Shown one piece after another: positions 1-7,281 of a DNA stretch of 23,468 nucleotides (position 1 is its first letter; the number at the start of each line of letters is the position of its first letter). The stretch comes from Sphingobacteriaceae bacterium UBA2059. GTDB taxonomy: Bacteria; Bacteroidota; Bacteroidia; Sphingobacteriales; Sphingobacteriaceae. The DNA lies in NCBI GenBank assembly GCA_002332615.1, contig DDAL01000020.1:30281-53748 (forward strand), written 5' to 3'. Position numbers and translations under genes: made by a program. Below the pieces are notes generated by a model. It worked only from the letters and a program-made list of their open reading frames with translations. It made no database searches and was not told the DNA's origin.

Positions 1-16
1 CGAGGTGTGTTAAGGG

Positions 17-110
17 GGCCTTGCGCTCTTTGTCTGGCGCTTTCTAACATGGTGCTTTAGCCCAGCGCTTTACAACATACCCCGTCTCGCTGGCACGAGG
101 CCTTGCGCTC
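17..110. repeat. Short degenerate direct repeats at the window edge
   Basis: Two direct repeats are interleaved in the gene-free first 183 bases. GGCCTTGCGCTC occurs exactly at 17-28 and 99-110. GCGCTTTCTAACAT at 37-50 recurs with one change at 65-78. No ORF explains them. They may be the end of a longer intergenic repeat whose remainder lies outside the window. Function unknown. Confidence 0.5.
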
Positions 111-124
111 CTAGCTGCGAGCCA

Positions 125-147
125 CCCCTTTTGATAAAGGGGATTTT
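125..147. terminator. Candidate terminator hairpin downstream of the GH110 gene
   Basis: CCCCTTT at 125-131 and AAAGGGG at 136-142 form a perfect 7-bp stem with a 4-nt loop. On the plus strand it is followed by ATTTT, so as an intrinsic terminator it fits plus-strand transcription better; on the minus strand no U run follows. It lies 37 nt beyond the stop of the minus-strand GH110 gene and could be a weak bidirectional stop. A 12-bp palindrome, CCTCTATAGAGG, lies at 158-169. Confidence 0.4.
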
Positions 148-183
148 AGGGCACTCTCCTCTATAGAGGTTGGCCCGGAGCGC

Positions 184-2055
184 TTAACGGTTATTGCGCA
201 CAACAACGGCTTCCCTGGCCGACTGCTCCGTGCGGATATCCTTAGAGAGAATACTAGGAGAGCCAAGCTGATTATTTTCAATGAGAACATTATTTACTTT
301 TTCAAAAAAGAAAAGGTGCTTGTTCCAGTGAAACGGTTCAAAATCCTTGTTGTAAACCACGGTATTGTTAACAAAGCGCAAGCCATCCGTAGACTTGGCG
401 TAAAGCAAAGGCCTGTCGAACATTTCAAAGCGATTGTTTTTTATAACAATGCCCGAATGGAAAAACTTAGTCTGGGCTTTGAGGTCGGGTATTTCAGGAT
501 AGATTGAAATTACAGCGTTGGTAAACTGATAATTAGCAGTAAGGGCATTAATAAACGTATTATTGCTTATTTCAACGTCGCGGCAGGCGCCTGTTTCAAA
601 CCACCCGTTGCAGTCGCCGCAAAGTAAAATAGCCGTCCCATGCGTATGGTCAAACACATTGTCAGAACATACCACCTTTCTCGGCGTACTGAAAAGCGCT
701 CCCCGCGCCCGGTTATTCCTAACGGTATTGTTTTTAAAGTAAACTTCGGGGGTCCATGTTAAATTTTCGATGCCGATACTGGCACTTCCGGACAGCTGCT
801 CGGGCAGAGGCTTTTCAAACACTATTTCAAATAACCTGGCTCCAAAGTCATCCGGTTTGTCTACAGCCTTAATGCTTTTAATTGTATTGGTATACTCCTC
901 GCCCACAAGTTCCATTTTTTTTGATTCGACAAACTGAACCGAATCTCCTGCCTCGCCCCATTTAAAACCCCAAGCCTGCGGGTGCATGTATCTGGCCTGC
1001 AGAGTGTGCCTGTCAACACGCCTGCTTATAAGCAGATAAGTGCCGTGTACATTGATGGCATCATCGGCCATGCCTTCATAAAGACCGTTTTTAGAAATAA
1101 TAGTGCCCTTGCAGGACGAAAAATGCGTAGCATCGGCCTGCGTGGTAAAATACCTCGGGTCGTCTTTACCTTTCAAACTAACTTCAAAGCCATCCAGGGT
1201 GATATTTTCGCAGAGCTGAGCAAGCAGGCCCATACCTTCTGCATAGTGTACCTTCACGTTTTCAAGCACAAGGTCCTTACTCTCGGCAAGAAAGATACCC
1301 GGGGCCGGCCTGTAGTACGAACGCAAAACATAGCGCTCCTCTGCCGAAGTATACTTAACCTGGTCCCACCCCTTAATACTTAACACACCGGGTTCAATCT
1401 CCTTAATAGATGTAGGTTCAAAACTTACATCGCGCCGCTGGTAAGTAAGCCTTTTATCCTTTTGAAAAGCCATGGCTAAGAAAGGGCTTATTTCATAACC
1501 CTCACCGATAAATACCAGCTTGTTTTTATCTATGCGGTAATTTCCTTTGGGATATAGTTCGGCAATAACTTCGTCGCCGGCGCGGTCTGCCTTTAGTATC
1601 TTTAGCTGCCTTAAAGCGGGCAGACTAAAATCAATAGACAGATTCTTCAGACTAATGTTCTGGCAGTTAATAATAGCCAGCGGCAGCATACGGCCATGGA
1701 AAATAAACTCAGAGCCTTGTCCGTTCAGGGTTATATTTTTCAGGTCTTTAAGTTCAATACCCACTTTTTTTGGGTTATCCTGGTCGTGATTGGATATGTA
1801 GTACTCTCTTTCGGCACCCTGGTAATCATAAAAGTGATAGGTGCCCTTAGGAATGGTTATGGTGATGTGAGTTGTGTCTTTGCGGTTCTTTAAAAAGTGA
1901 GTCAGGCGGGCAGCAGCCACAGAAGCATTTGTTCTTTCACCAGGCTTTGCTCCAAAATCTTTAAAAGAAACGTGCTTATTTACTTTGCAGCCCATGCAAA
2001 AGGACAAGACAATAAAGGAGAGACAGAGAAATTTAAATTTTTTCAAACTATTCAT
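184..2055 (-). CDS. GH110 family alpha-1,3-galactosidase lipoprotein
   Basis: A 623-residue secreted enzyme expected to hydrolyse terminal alpha-1,3-linked galactose, the GH110 activity known on blood-group-B-type and linear galactosides. The ATG start gives a lipoprotein signal with a hydrophobic stretch at 7-22 and candidate lipid cysteine C23 (preceded by C-M-G, an imperfect lipobox). The rest is right-handed parallel beta-helix sequence with repeated N-x-[TS] and ENxxLDGF-type turns. The segment QADATHF (306-312), followed by MADDAINVHG (329-338), matches the GH110 active-site region; D308, D331 and D332 are the likely catalytic or substrate-binding acids, an assignment made by family resemblance. 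Length fits the family (about 600). No SusC/SusD pair or other glycosidase is adjacent, so the substrate cannot be read from context. A different parallel beta-helix glycosidase is the main alternative. Confidence 0.82.
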   Translation of the reverse strand: MNSLKKFKFLCLSFIVLSFCMGCKVNKHVSFKDFGAKPGERTNASVAAARLTHFLKNRKDTTHITITIPKGTYHFYDYQGAEREYYISNHDQDNPKKVGIELKDLKNITLNGQGSEFIFHGRMLPLAIINCQNISLKNLSIDFSLPALRQLKILKADRAGDEVIAELYPKGNYRIDKNKLVFIGEGYEISPFLAMAFQKDKRLTYQRRDVSFEPTSIKEIEPGVLSIKGWDQVKYTSAEERYVLRSYYRPAPGIFLAESKDLVLENVKVHYAEGMGLLAQLCENITLDGFEVSLKGKDDPRYFTTQADATHFSSCKGTIISKNGLYEGMADDAINVHGTYLLISRRVDRHTLQARYMHPQAWGFKWGEAGDSVQFVESKKMELVGEEYTNTIKSIKAVDKPDDFGARLFEIVFEKPLPEQLSGSASIGIENLTWTPEVYFKNNTVRNNRARGALFSTPRKVVCSDNVFDHTHGTAILLCGDCNGWFETGACRDVEISNNTFINALTANYQFTNAVISIYPEIPDLKAQTKFFHSGIVIKNNRFEMFDRPLLYAKSTDGLRFVNNTVVYNKDFEPFHWNKHLFFFEKVNNVLIENNQLGSPSILSKDIRTEQSAREAVVVRNNR

Positions 2056-2301
2056 TCTAAAGGACGCCCTGTTTAGGGGCTTTAATTAAAAAGTATGGAG
2101 AAAAAGATTGCCTTTGGAGCCGGTTTGTTCAAACTCCGTATGCAAAGGCACCGGAACCGCTGGGGCAAACTTTTGCCGCTAAGTTTCACAAAATTACACA
2201 CATTATCAAATTGCAGCAGGGTGCAAAGGCCCCGCATCCGGTACCTGCCTGCCGGCTCAACATTCACTCCCGGAGCAAACGCTCGCCAATGCGGGTCGGT
2301 T

Positions 2302-3036
2302 TTATTTCTCACTGTTCCGGGCGCATACTATCCTGGCAGGGCTATAGTGTATGCTATTAAGCAGGCCGTTTGCCGCACCCTCATTGCCTAAGCGGTAACA
2401 TACAATCGAAGCCATAACAAATGTAGCTGTAGCTGCACCGGCATAAGGAATGGCCAGCGACACACGTTCAGGCGCTCTGCCCGGCAGAAAGTTTCGAGAG
2501 CAAAGTAGCGTAGCCTGCGGCTTTTCTTCCTCATAAGAAAAGCTGTATCCGCTCAGCCTGAGGTGTATAAGAACTGGTATAGAACCGAAGGGGTGCCGTA
2601 TGTTCCTCGCACATAGCTCATCCAGGCTCAGTGTGAAGCCTTGGCCGTCCTGCGGGGTCAGCTGCCAGCTTAGATCTGCCAGCTGACCAAATGGACTCCT
2701 CACGTTTGCCTCCAGGCCTTCCATAAACCTGAACCGTGCCATCTGCATGCTGCGCTTGCCCCGGGGCAGCCCGCTGCTGCGCAGGCACCGCAGCAGGGAA
2801 GCTATTGTTCTGCCCCGCAGGGCTCCGTCTGTAAAAGGACATTGCTCCCGGATAGCACTGCCCAGGAGGCGGGCCAGGCGGCTGCACCTCCCGAATTCGC
2901 CGGCTGTTTCAAGGCTGGCTGCATTCAGCTGTCTTTTATGCGGTTTTGCCTGCACAACATCGGTGTTGCCATACTTGCGGAACACCACATTGCCCACCAG
3001 CCCGCTTATCTTTCCTGTTTTATCTATAATCGCCAT
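2302..3036 (-). CDS. Hypothetical cysteine-rich protein of unknown function
   Basis: Not recognised with confidence. The ATG at 3036 (244 residues) is preferred; the same frame stays open to a TTG at 3132, but that extension is cysteine-rich and less plausible. The N-terminus (MAIIDKTGKISG, then VGNVVFRKYGNTDVVQAKP) resembles the glycine-rich 'GKxSGxxGNVVF' opening of uncharacterised Bacteroidota proteins in the general style of DUF6266, followed by a K/R-rich stretch. There are seven cysteines, many arginines and no signal peptide or membrane segment. The middle, about residues 60-120, has a GC-rich, low-quality look, so a decaying gene is possible. On the minus strand the sequence before the ATG has ATATTTG, close to the TAnnTTTG box. 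Neighbours give no functional hint. Confidence 0.5.
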   Translation of the reverse strand: MAIIDKTGKISGLVGNVVFRKYGNTDVVQAKPHKRQLNAASLETAGEFGRCSRLARLLGSAIREQCPFTDGALRGRTIASLLRCLRSSGLPRGKRSMQMARFRFMEGLEANVRSPFGQLADLSWQLTPQDGQGFTLSLDELCARNIRHPFGSIPVLIHLRLSGYSFSYEEEKPQATLLCSRNFLPGRAPERVSLAIPYAGAATATFVMASIVCYRLGNEGAANGLLNSIHYSPARIVCARNSEK

Positions 3037-3445
3037 TTTGCTTGTTTTTATACAAATATGCAGGGTCGCAAAACAAGTGACAAGCGCGATGGACCACAAG
3101 GTGCAGCATGGTGCAAAAAGGAACAAAGACAAACATTGCCCTTCTAAAGAACACCGCCGAACCAGCTAAAGCATGCATGCCTGCTCCGTCTGTACCGAGG
3201 GCAGCTTCATTCCAACCCAAAACATGGCTACATTATGGATACATCATGGGTGCACCCCGCATGCATCCCGCCCGGAAATCCAATCGAAGCCCTCGCTTTC
3301 TAAGAATAGAAGCTTGTGTTTGTGGTTAACGTTAAACTCTTCAATTTGCTGTGTGATCGGTTTGTCCTTCATACGCGTTTAATGGTTATTGATACACAGT
3401 GCCAACATATTAACTACAGAGCAAATTAGTTTACTACCTAAACTC
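3037..3445. other. Gene-free spacer before the Fic locus
   Basis: I see no convincing gene here; open frames are short, overlap one another in several phases and lack family motifs. The left part contains the likely promoter of the minus-strand hypothetical gene. A palindrome TTAACGTTAA lies near 3327-3336. Base composition turns sharply AT-rich after about 3360, leading into the repeats in front of fic. Confidence 0.5.
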
Positions 3446-3535
3446 TTATTAAAATTAGGGGCACATCTTTTAAATAATGATTTTGTTATTTAAATTAGAG
3501 CGAGTTTTTTTAAATAAGGATGAGCTTTATTTAAG
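3446..3535 (+). repeat. Two 40-bp imperfect tandem repeats containing inverted repeats, upstream of fic
   Basis: Bases 3446-3485 and 3486-3525 align without gaps at 28 of 40 positions, and the start of a third unit follows at 3527. Each unit begins with TTATT[AT]AAATTAG and contains TTTAAATAA. These half-sites also form two inverted repeats: TTTAAATAA (3469-3477) with TTATTTAAA (3486-3494), spacer 8; and TTTAAATAA (3509-3517) with TTATTTAA (3527-3534), spacer 9. The dyad centres are 40 bp apart, about four helical turns. The array stops 18 bp before the fic ATG, the place expected for an operator. A winged-helix-like C-terminus on the Fic protein makes autoregulation an attractive but untested idea. 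Confidence 0.6.
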
Positions 3536-3552
3536 ACAATTACACTTATCGA

Positions 3553-4677
3553 ATGAGAAACTTTTACGCAGGAAAACATATTAGCCAAGGATATTACAAA
3601 AGCTTTCAACCTTCTGAGCTCAACAGACAGTGGCTCCTGGATGATATTGAAATACAGCAGCTACTATCTCGCGCTGATAGACAAATAGGCCGTTTGGATA
3701 TGTATTCTGAATATATACCCAATATCGACTTATTTATTAGTATGCACGTAGCTAAGGAAGCTACCCAAAGTAGCAAGATAGAAGGTACTCAAACCAATAT
3801 CGAAGACGTATTTTTGGATAAAGAAGATTTGGGGATTGAGAGAAGAGAAGATTGGGTAGAGGTGGATAATTACATATCGGCAATGAATAAAGCCATTCAA
3901 AAGCTCCCAGAGCTGCCTTTTTCCTCAAGATTAATCCGTGCAGCGCATCGTATTTTATTACAAAGCGTACGCGGGGAACATAAACTGCCAGGAGAGTTCA
4001 GAACCAGTCAGAATTGGATCGGAGGTGCCAGCATTAATGATGCTACTTTTATACCACCGGTACATACCTCAGTGCAGGAACTAATGAATGATCTGGAAAA
4101 ATTTGCTCATAATGATAAGAATTTTTTCCCCGATTTATTAAAGATTGCATTGATACATTACCAGTTTGAGACTATCCATCCTTTCTTAGATGGAAATGGC
4201 CGTGTAGGGCGTTTATTAATTACACTTTATCTGGTAGATAAAAGAATTCTTACCAAACCCGTTTTATACTTATCAGATTTTTTTGAACGTAACCGCATAC
4301 TATACTATGATAATCTGATGCGAGTGCGCTCGCATAATGATATCAAACAATGGTTGAAGTTTTTTTTAGTCGGTGTGATTGAAACGGCAGAGAATGGAGT
4401 TGCCACTTTCGATGCAATATTAAAACTGAAAAAAGAAAAAGAAGAGCTAATCCAAAAGAACAGCACACGAAGCCATCATTTACTCAATATATTAGAACAT
4501 TTGTATCAGCGTCCAATTCTTAATGCTCAACAAGTAGTAGAGTTTACAGGTGTATCCATGCCAACCGCTTATAAGATTATTGATGAAATGGAGCAATATG
4601 ATATATTAAAAGAAATGACTGGGAGTAAAAGAGGACGAATATTTAGTTTCGAACCTTATATTAAGTTATTCCTATAA
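3553..4677 (+). CDS. Fic family protein, class II autoinhibited, with C-terminal winged-helix-like region
   Basis: A 374-residue Fic protein likely to transfer AMP from ATP to a hydroxyl side chain of a target protein in the cytoplasm. The complete Fic motif HPFLDGNGRVGR is at 209-220, with H209 as catalytic base. The inhibitory motif [ST]xxxE[GN] is present as SSKIEG at 73-78 with E77, placing it among Fic proteins held off by their own N-terminal helix (the SoFic arrangement, which is of similar length). Residues about 305-365 look like a winged helix (NAQQVVEFTGVSMPTAYKII). There is no neighbouring antitoxin-like gene, in line with an internal inhibitor. The gene is visibly richer in A+T than its neighbours, has its own repeat-bearing upstream region and is convergent with the metal pump genes, all suggesting separate acquisition. 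The target is unknown. Confidence 0.9.
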   Translation: MRNFYAGKHISQGYYKSFQPSELNRQWLLDDIEIQQLLSRADRQIGRLDMYSEYIPNIDLFISMHVAKEATQSSKIEGTQTNIEDVFLDKEDLGIERREDWVEVDNYISAMNKAIQKLPELPFSSRLIRAAHRILLQSVRGEHKLPGEFRTSQNWIGGASINDATFIPPVHTSVQELMNDLEKFAHNDKNFFPDLLKIALIHYQFETIHPFLDGNGRVGRLLITLYLVDKRILTKPVLYLSDFFERNRILYYDNLMRVRSHNDIKQWLKFFLVGVIETAENGVATFDAILKLKKEKEELIQKNSTRSHHLLNILEHLYQRPILNAQQVVEFTGVSMPTAYKIIDEMEQYDILKEMTGSKRGRIFSFEPYIKLFL

Positions 4678-4739
4678 AACCCTTGCCCTTTAGCCCGCCG
4701 CAGCGGTAAGCCTTGACCTCGCCGTCAGCAAGCCTCTTG

Positions 4740-5936
4740 TCAGGGCAGTCGCCCTGCAGGCGCAGCCGGATATTTAAGCTCGTATTCACTGTGCAGTAAG
4801 TAGGCTCCGCTACTCACCACTTCTTTAACGCCTTCCAGGCCGGAGGTGATGAGTATGTGCTGCTCGTCTTCCTGGCCGGTGCTCACCTTGCGGGGCGCAA
4901 AGGTATGAGCGCCTGTTTTTACCCATACCCGGGCTCCGCGCTCGTCGCGTATTACGGCATCAAGCGGCAGCGATACGGCATTGCCTGTTTTAGAGGTAAG
5001 TACGCTTACGGTAGCCTGCATGCCGGCTTGCAGCTGGCCATGGCTTTTGAGGGGAGCACGCAGGAGTGTGATTTGCGACGAGGAGTTCATTTGCGGGGCC
5101 ACGAAGGTGGCCCTTACCGTCTGCTCAAGTTCCGGAAAGCCGTTTACCGAAACGTTGAGTTCGCTGCCCGGCTTAATGCCTGCTGTTTCGCCGGGGTAAA
5201 GCTCGGCTTCTACCCATAAGCTGCTCAAATCGTCTATGCTCATTATGGGGCTGCCTTCGGCCAGGTACTGCCCTTCGCTGCTGCTGAGCTCGGTCACTAC
5301 GCCCGATGCGGGTGCATAAACGGTAATAAGCGGAGAGGCTTTGGGGTCTTTGGCAAGCTGCCCGATCTGTGCATTAGAATAACCATACAGGCGCAGCTTG
5401 TCTGCCGCGGCAAGGGCCAGGGTTTTGTATATCTTCTCTCCTGGAAAAGCGGCGGCCTGCTTTAGCTGGAGGATATAGTCCTGCTGCAGGCTAAGCAGCT
5501 CTTCGCTGTAAATGCTGAAAAGCGGTTGTCCTTTTTTTACCTGAAAGCCGGTTTCCTTTACATACAACTGTTCTATGCGGCCCGCAAAGCGGCTGGACAC
5601 CTGATGGCGCAGCCCGGGATCGGGCACCAGCCGGGCACTAAGCACCTTGCCGGTGGTAAAGTTGCCGCTGCTTATTTTCAGGGTTTGTATATTGGCCAGC
5701 TGTATCTGGCTTTCGCTGAGCATAAGCTCCTTGTTGCCGCTGCTTTTGCCGGCGGGCACCAGGTCCATGCCACATATGGGGCAGGAGCCCGGACCTTCTT
5801 GTACTACCTGAGGATGCATCGGGCACAGATGTGTTTCGGCACCGGTGCTTGTTTTGCCTTTATTGCAGGATACCAGGAAAAACAGAGGGGCCAGTAAAAG
5901 GCCTGTGAAGAGTATGAAAGAGCGTTTCATTTGCAT
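4740..5936 (-). CDS. CusB-like RND periplasmic adaptor lipoprotein with heavy-metal-binding domain (second copy)
   Basis: A 398-residue membrane fusion protein that should bridge the inner-membrane RND pump and the outer membrane factor. The signal ends in the lipobox LVSC (C24), so it is lipid-anchored. Residues 38-60 are a heavy-metal-binding domain (CPMHPQ, then CPICGMDLV; C38, M40, H41, C52, C55) as fused to many Bacteroidota CusB proteins. Then come barrel-sandwich and hairpin regions (FAGRIEQLYVKETGFQVKKG near 115-134; APASGVVTELSSSEGQYL near 208-225) and beta-barrel segments. The ATG at 5936 lies 4 nt after the preceding adaptor's stop; an in-frame ATG six bases later (5930) is an equally possible start. 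It is last in the pump operon. It is clearly different in sequence from the adaptor before it, so the two are ancient paralogs, not a recent duplication. Confidence 0.9.
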   Translation of the reverse strand: MQMKRSFILFTGLLLAPLFFLVSCNKGKTSTGAETHLCPMHPQVVQEGPGSCPICGMDLVPAGKSSGNKELMLSESQIQLANIQTLKISSGNFTTGKVLSARLVPDPGLRHQVSSRFAGRIEQLYVKETGFQVKKGQPLFSIYSEELLSLQQDYILQLKQAAAFPGEKIYKTLALAAADKLRLYGYSNAQIGQLAKDPKASPLITVYAPASGVVTELSSSEGQYLAEGSPIMSIDDLSSLWVEAELYPGETAGIKPGSELNVSVNGFPELEQTVRATFVAPQMNSSSQITLLRAPLKSHGQLQAGMQATVSVLTSKTGNAVSLPLDAVIRDERGARVWVKTGAHTFAPRKVSTGQEDEQHILITSGLEGVKEVVSSGAYLLHSEYELKYPAAPAGRLP

Positions 5937-5940
5937 GGCA

Positions 5941-7281
5941 TCAGAGTGTGGAAGGTTGTTTAACTTTTATAAAGCTTTCGCTGTCGACCAGGAACCAGGC
6001 ATTGCCTGCAACCTCCTGAGCGGGACTGAGGCTGTTGCCGATGTTAACCCACTGGTCGCTAAGGCTTTTTACCTGTACATAGGCAGGTACAAATGCGCCA
6101 TCTTTTTTGAGGAATACAATGTAGCGCCTGCCTGCCTGCACAAGGGCTGTACGCGGCAGCCAGGTGCCGTATTGGGTATTGCTGCTTAACTGCACCTTTA
6201 TCAGCTCGCCTATTTTCCAGTGATTGCCTTTGTTTTCGATCGAGGCCTTGAGGAGGGCATAGTTTGTACCCTCCTTGTAGTAGGGCTGAACCAGGCTGAG
6301 CCGTGCGCTGGTTTTCTTATCGGCCTCGCTTGCAGACTGTATTTGCAGCATGCTTCCTTTTTTGAAGCTGGCCAGCGAGGCAGAACTTACGTAAAACTCG
6401 GCCCATACCTTGTTTGAGTTAATAAGGCTGAACAATTGCTGGCCTGCACGTACATACTGCCCTTCGCGCAGACTAAAGGGCGCGTTAGCAGGGGCGGCCG
6501 GCAGAGGGTCGGGCGAAGCAGAAGGACTGCTTTCCATTGTACCCATGCCGCCGGCACTGCCTGCTCCTTCCGGCATGATGCGGGTGCTTCCTGTCGCCGG
6601 GGCCGCGCTGCCGGCTGCTGTGCCCGCATATGTGGATACATAGCCGCTATAAGGGCTGTAGATGCTTAGGGTTTGCTGTGTTTTTCCGGTTTTTAGTATG
6701 GTTTCTATCTGGCGCTGACTTACGCCTAAAAACCTGAGGCGCGCCCTGGCACTTTCCATCAGTGCCGGTTCCTGATTGTTTTTAAGGAAAAGGAGTTCCT
6801 GCTGAGCGTTAACCAGCTCGGGACTGTAAATATCCATGATCTTTTGGCCCTTGCTCACCGACTGGAAGTTATACCTTACATACAGGCGCTCAATACGGCC
6901 GCTTACGCGGGCCGACAGCGTGGCGAGCGTTGCCCCGCTATAATTGATAAGGCCATTCTGAACACTCTGGTCGGGCCGGCCGCCCTGCTGCGGCTGCACG
7001 GTTTCTATGGCCGAGAGCACCCGCTCGTCGGTAGGTTTGAGGATGGCCGCCAGGCTGTCGGGCAAGGCTCCGTGTGCGCTATGCGCATCATTGCCGGCCC
7101 TTAAAACCAGATCCATGCCGCATATGGGGCAGGCCCCGGGCTGCTTTTGCACAACCTGTGCATGCATGGGGCAGGTGTATTCCTGCTCCTGCTTTTCCTT
7201 TTCTGCATGCTTAGGGGGCTGGTTGCAGCCGCACAGCAGCAGGAGAATAAGTGTCAGGCTGTTTTTCAATAGTTTTTTCAT
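5941..7281 (-). CDS. CusB-like RND periplasmic adaptor lipoprotein with heavy-metal-binding domain (first copy)
   Basis: Periplasmic adaptor of the copper/silver pump, 446 residues from the ATG at 7281. The frame also allows a TTG two codons earlier, but ATG-Lys-Lys opens a normal signal peptide. The lipid cysteine is C19 (C-G-C). The heavy-metal-binding domain is at 37-59 (CPMHAQ, then CPICGMDLV; C37, C51, C54). Adaptor halves lie on either side of an unusual Gly/Ala/Pro/Ser-rich insert with methionines at about 219-268, which interrupts the barrel-sandwich segment between YSPYSGYVSTYAG and LREGQYVRAGQQLFSL. The start lies inside the end of the TolC-like gene, a 71-nt out-of-frame overlap, so translation is probably coupled. 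Two adaptors in one operon could form a mixed hexamer or act in turn as metal acceptors; the sequence does not decide between these. Confidence 0.9.
   Translation of the reverse strand: MKKLLKNSLTLILLLLCGCNQPPKHAEKEKQEQEYTCPMHAQVVQKQPGACPICGMDLVLRAGNDAHSAHGALPDSLAAILKPTDERVLSAIETVQPQQGGRPDQSVQNGLINYSGATLATLSARVSGRIERLYVRYNFQSVSKGQKIMDIYSPELVNAQQELLFLKNNQEPALMESARARLRFLGVSQRQIETILKTGKTQQTLSIYSPYSGYVSTYAGTAAGSAAPATGSTRIMPEGAGSAGGMGTMESSPSASPDPLPAAPANAPFSLREGQYVRAGQQLFSLINSNKVWAEFYVSSASLASFKKGSMLQIQSASEADKKTSARLSLVQPYYKEGTNYALLKASIENKGNHWKIGELIKVQLSSNTQYGTWLPRTALVQAGRRYIVFLKKDGAFVPAYVQVKSLSDQWVNIGNSLSPAQEVAGNAWFLVDSESFIKVKQPSTL

Noticed and set aside
2082..2391. Overlapping small ORFs on both strands between the GH110 gene and the hypothetical gene
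   Set aside because: They have no recognisable motif, lie opposite one another and look like chance open frames in a GC-rich spacer.
3446..3535. CRISPR array
   Set aside because: The 40-bp units are adjacent, diverged at 12 positions and lack distinct spacers; there are no cas genes.
3553..4677. Fic-antitoxin (FicT/FicA) module
   Set aside because: No small antitoxin gene is adjacent. The inhibitory motif is inside the same protein, which makes it class II.
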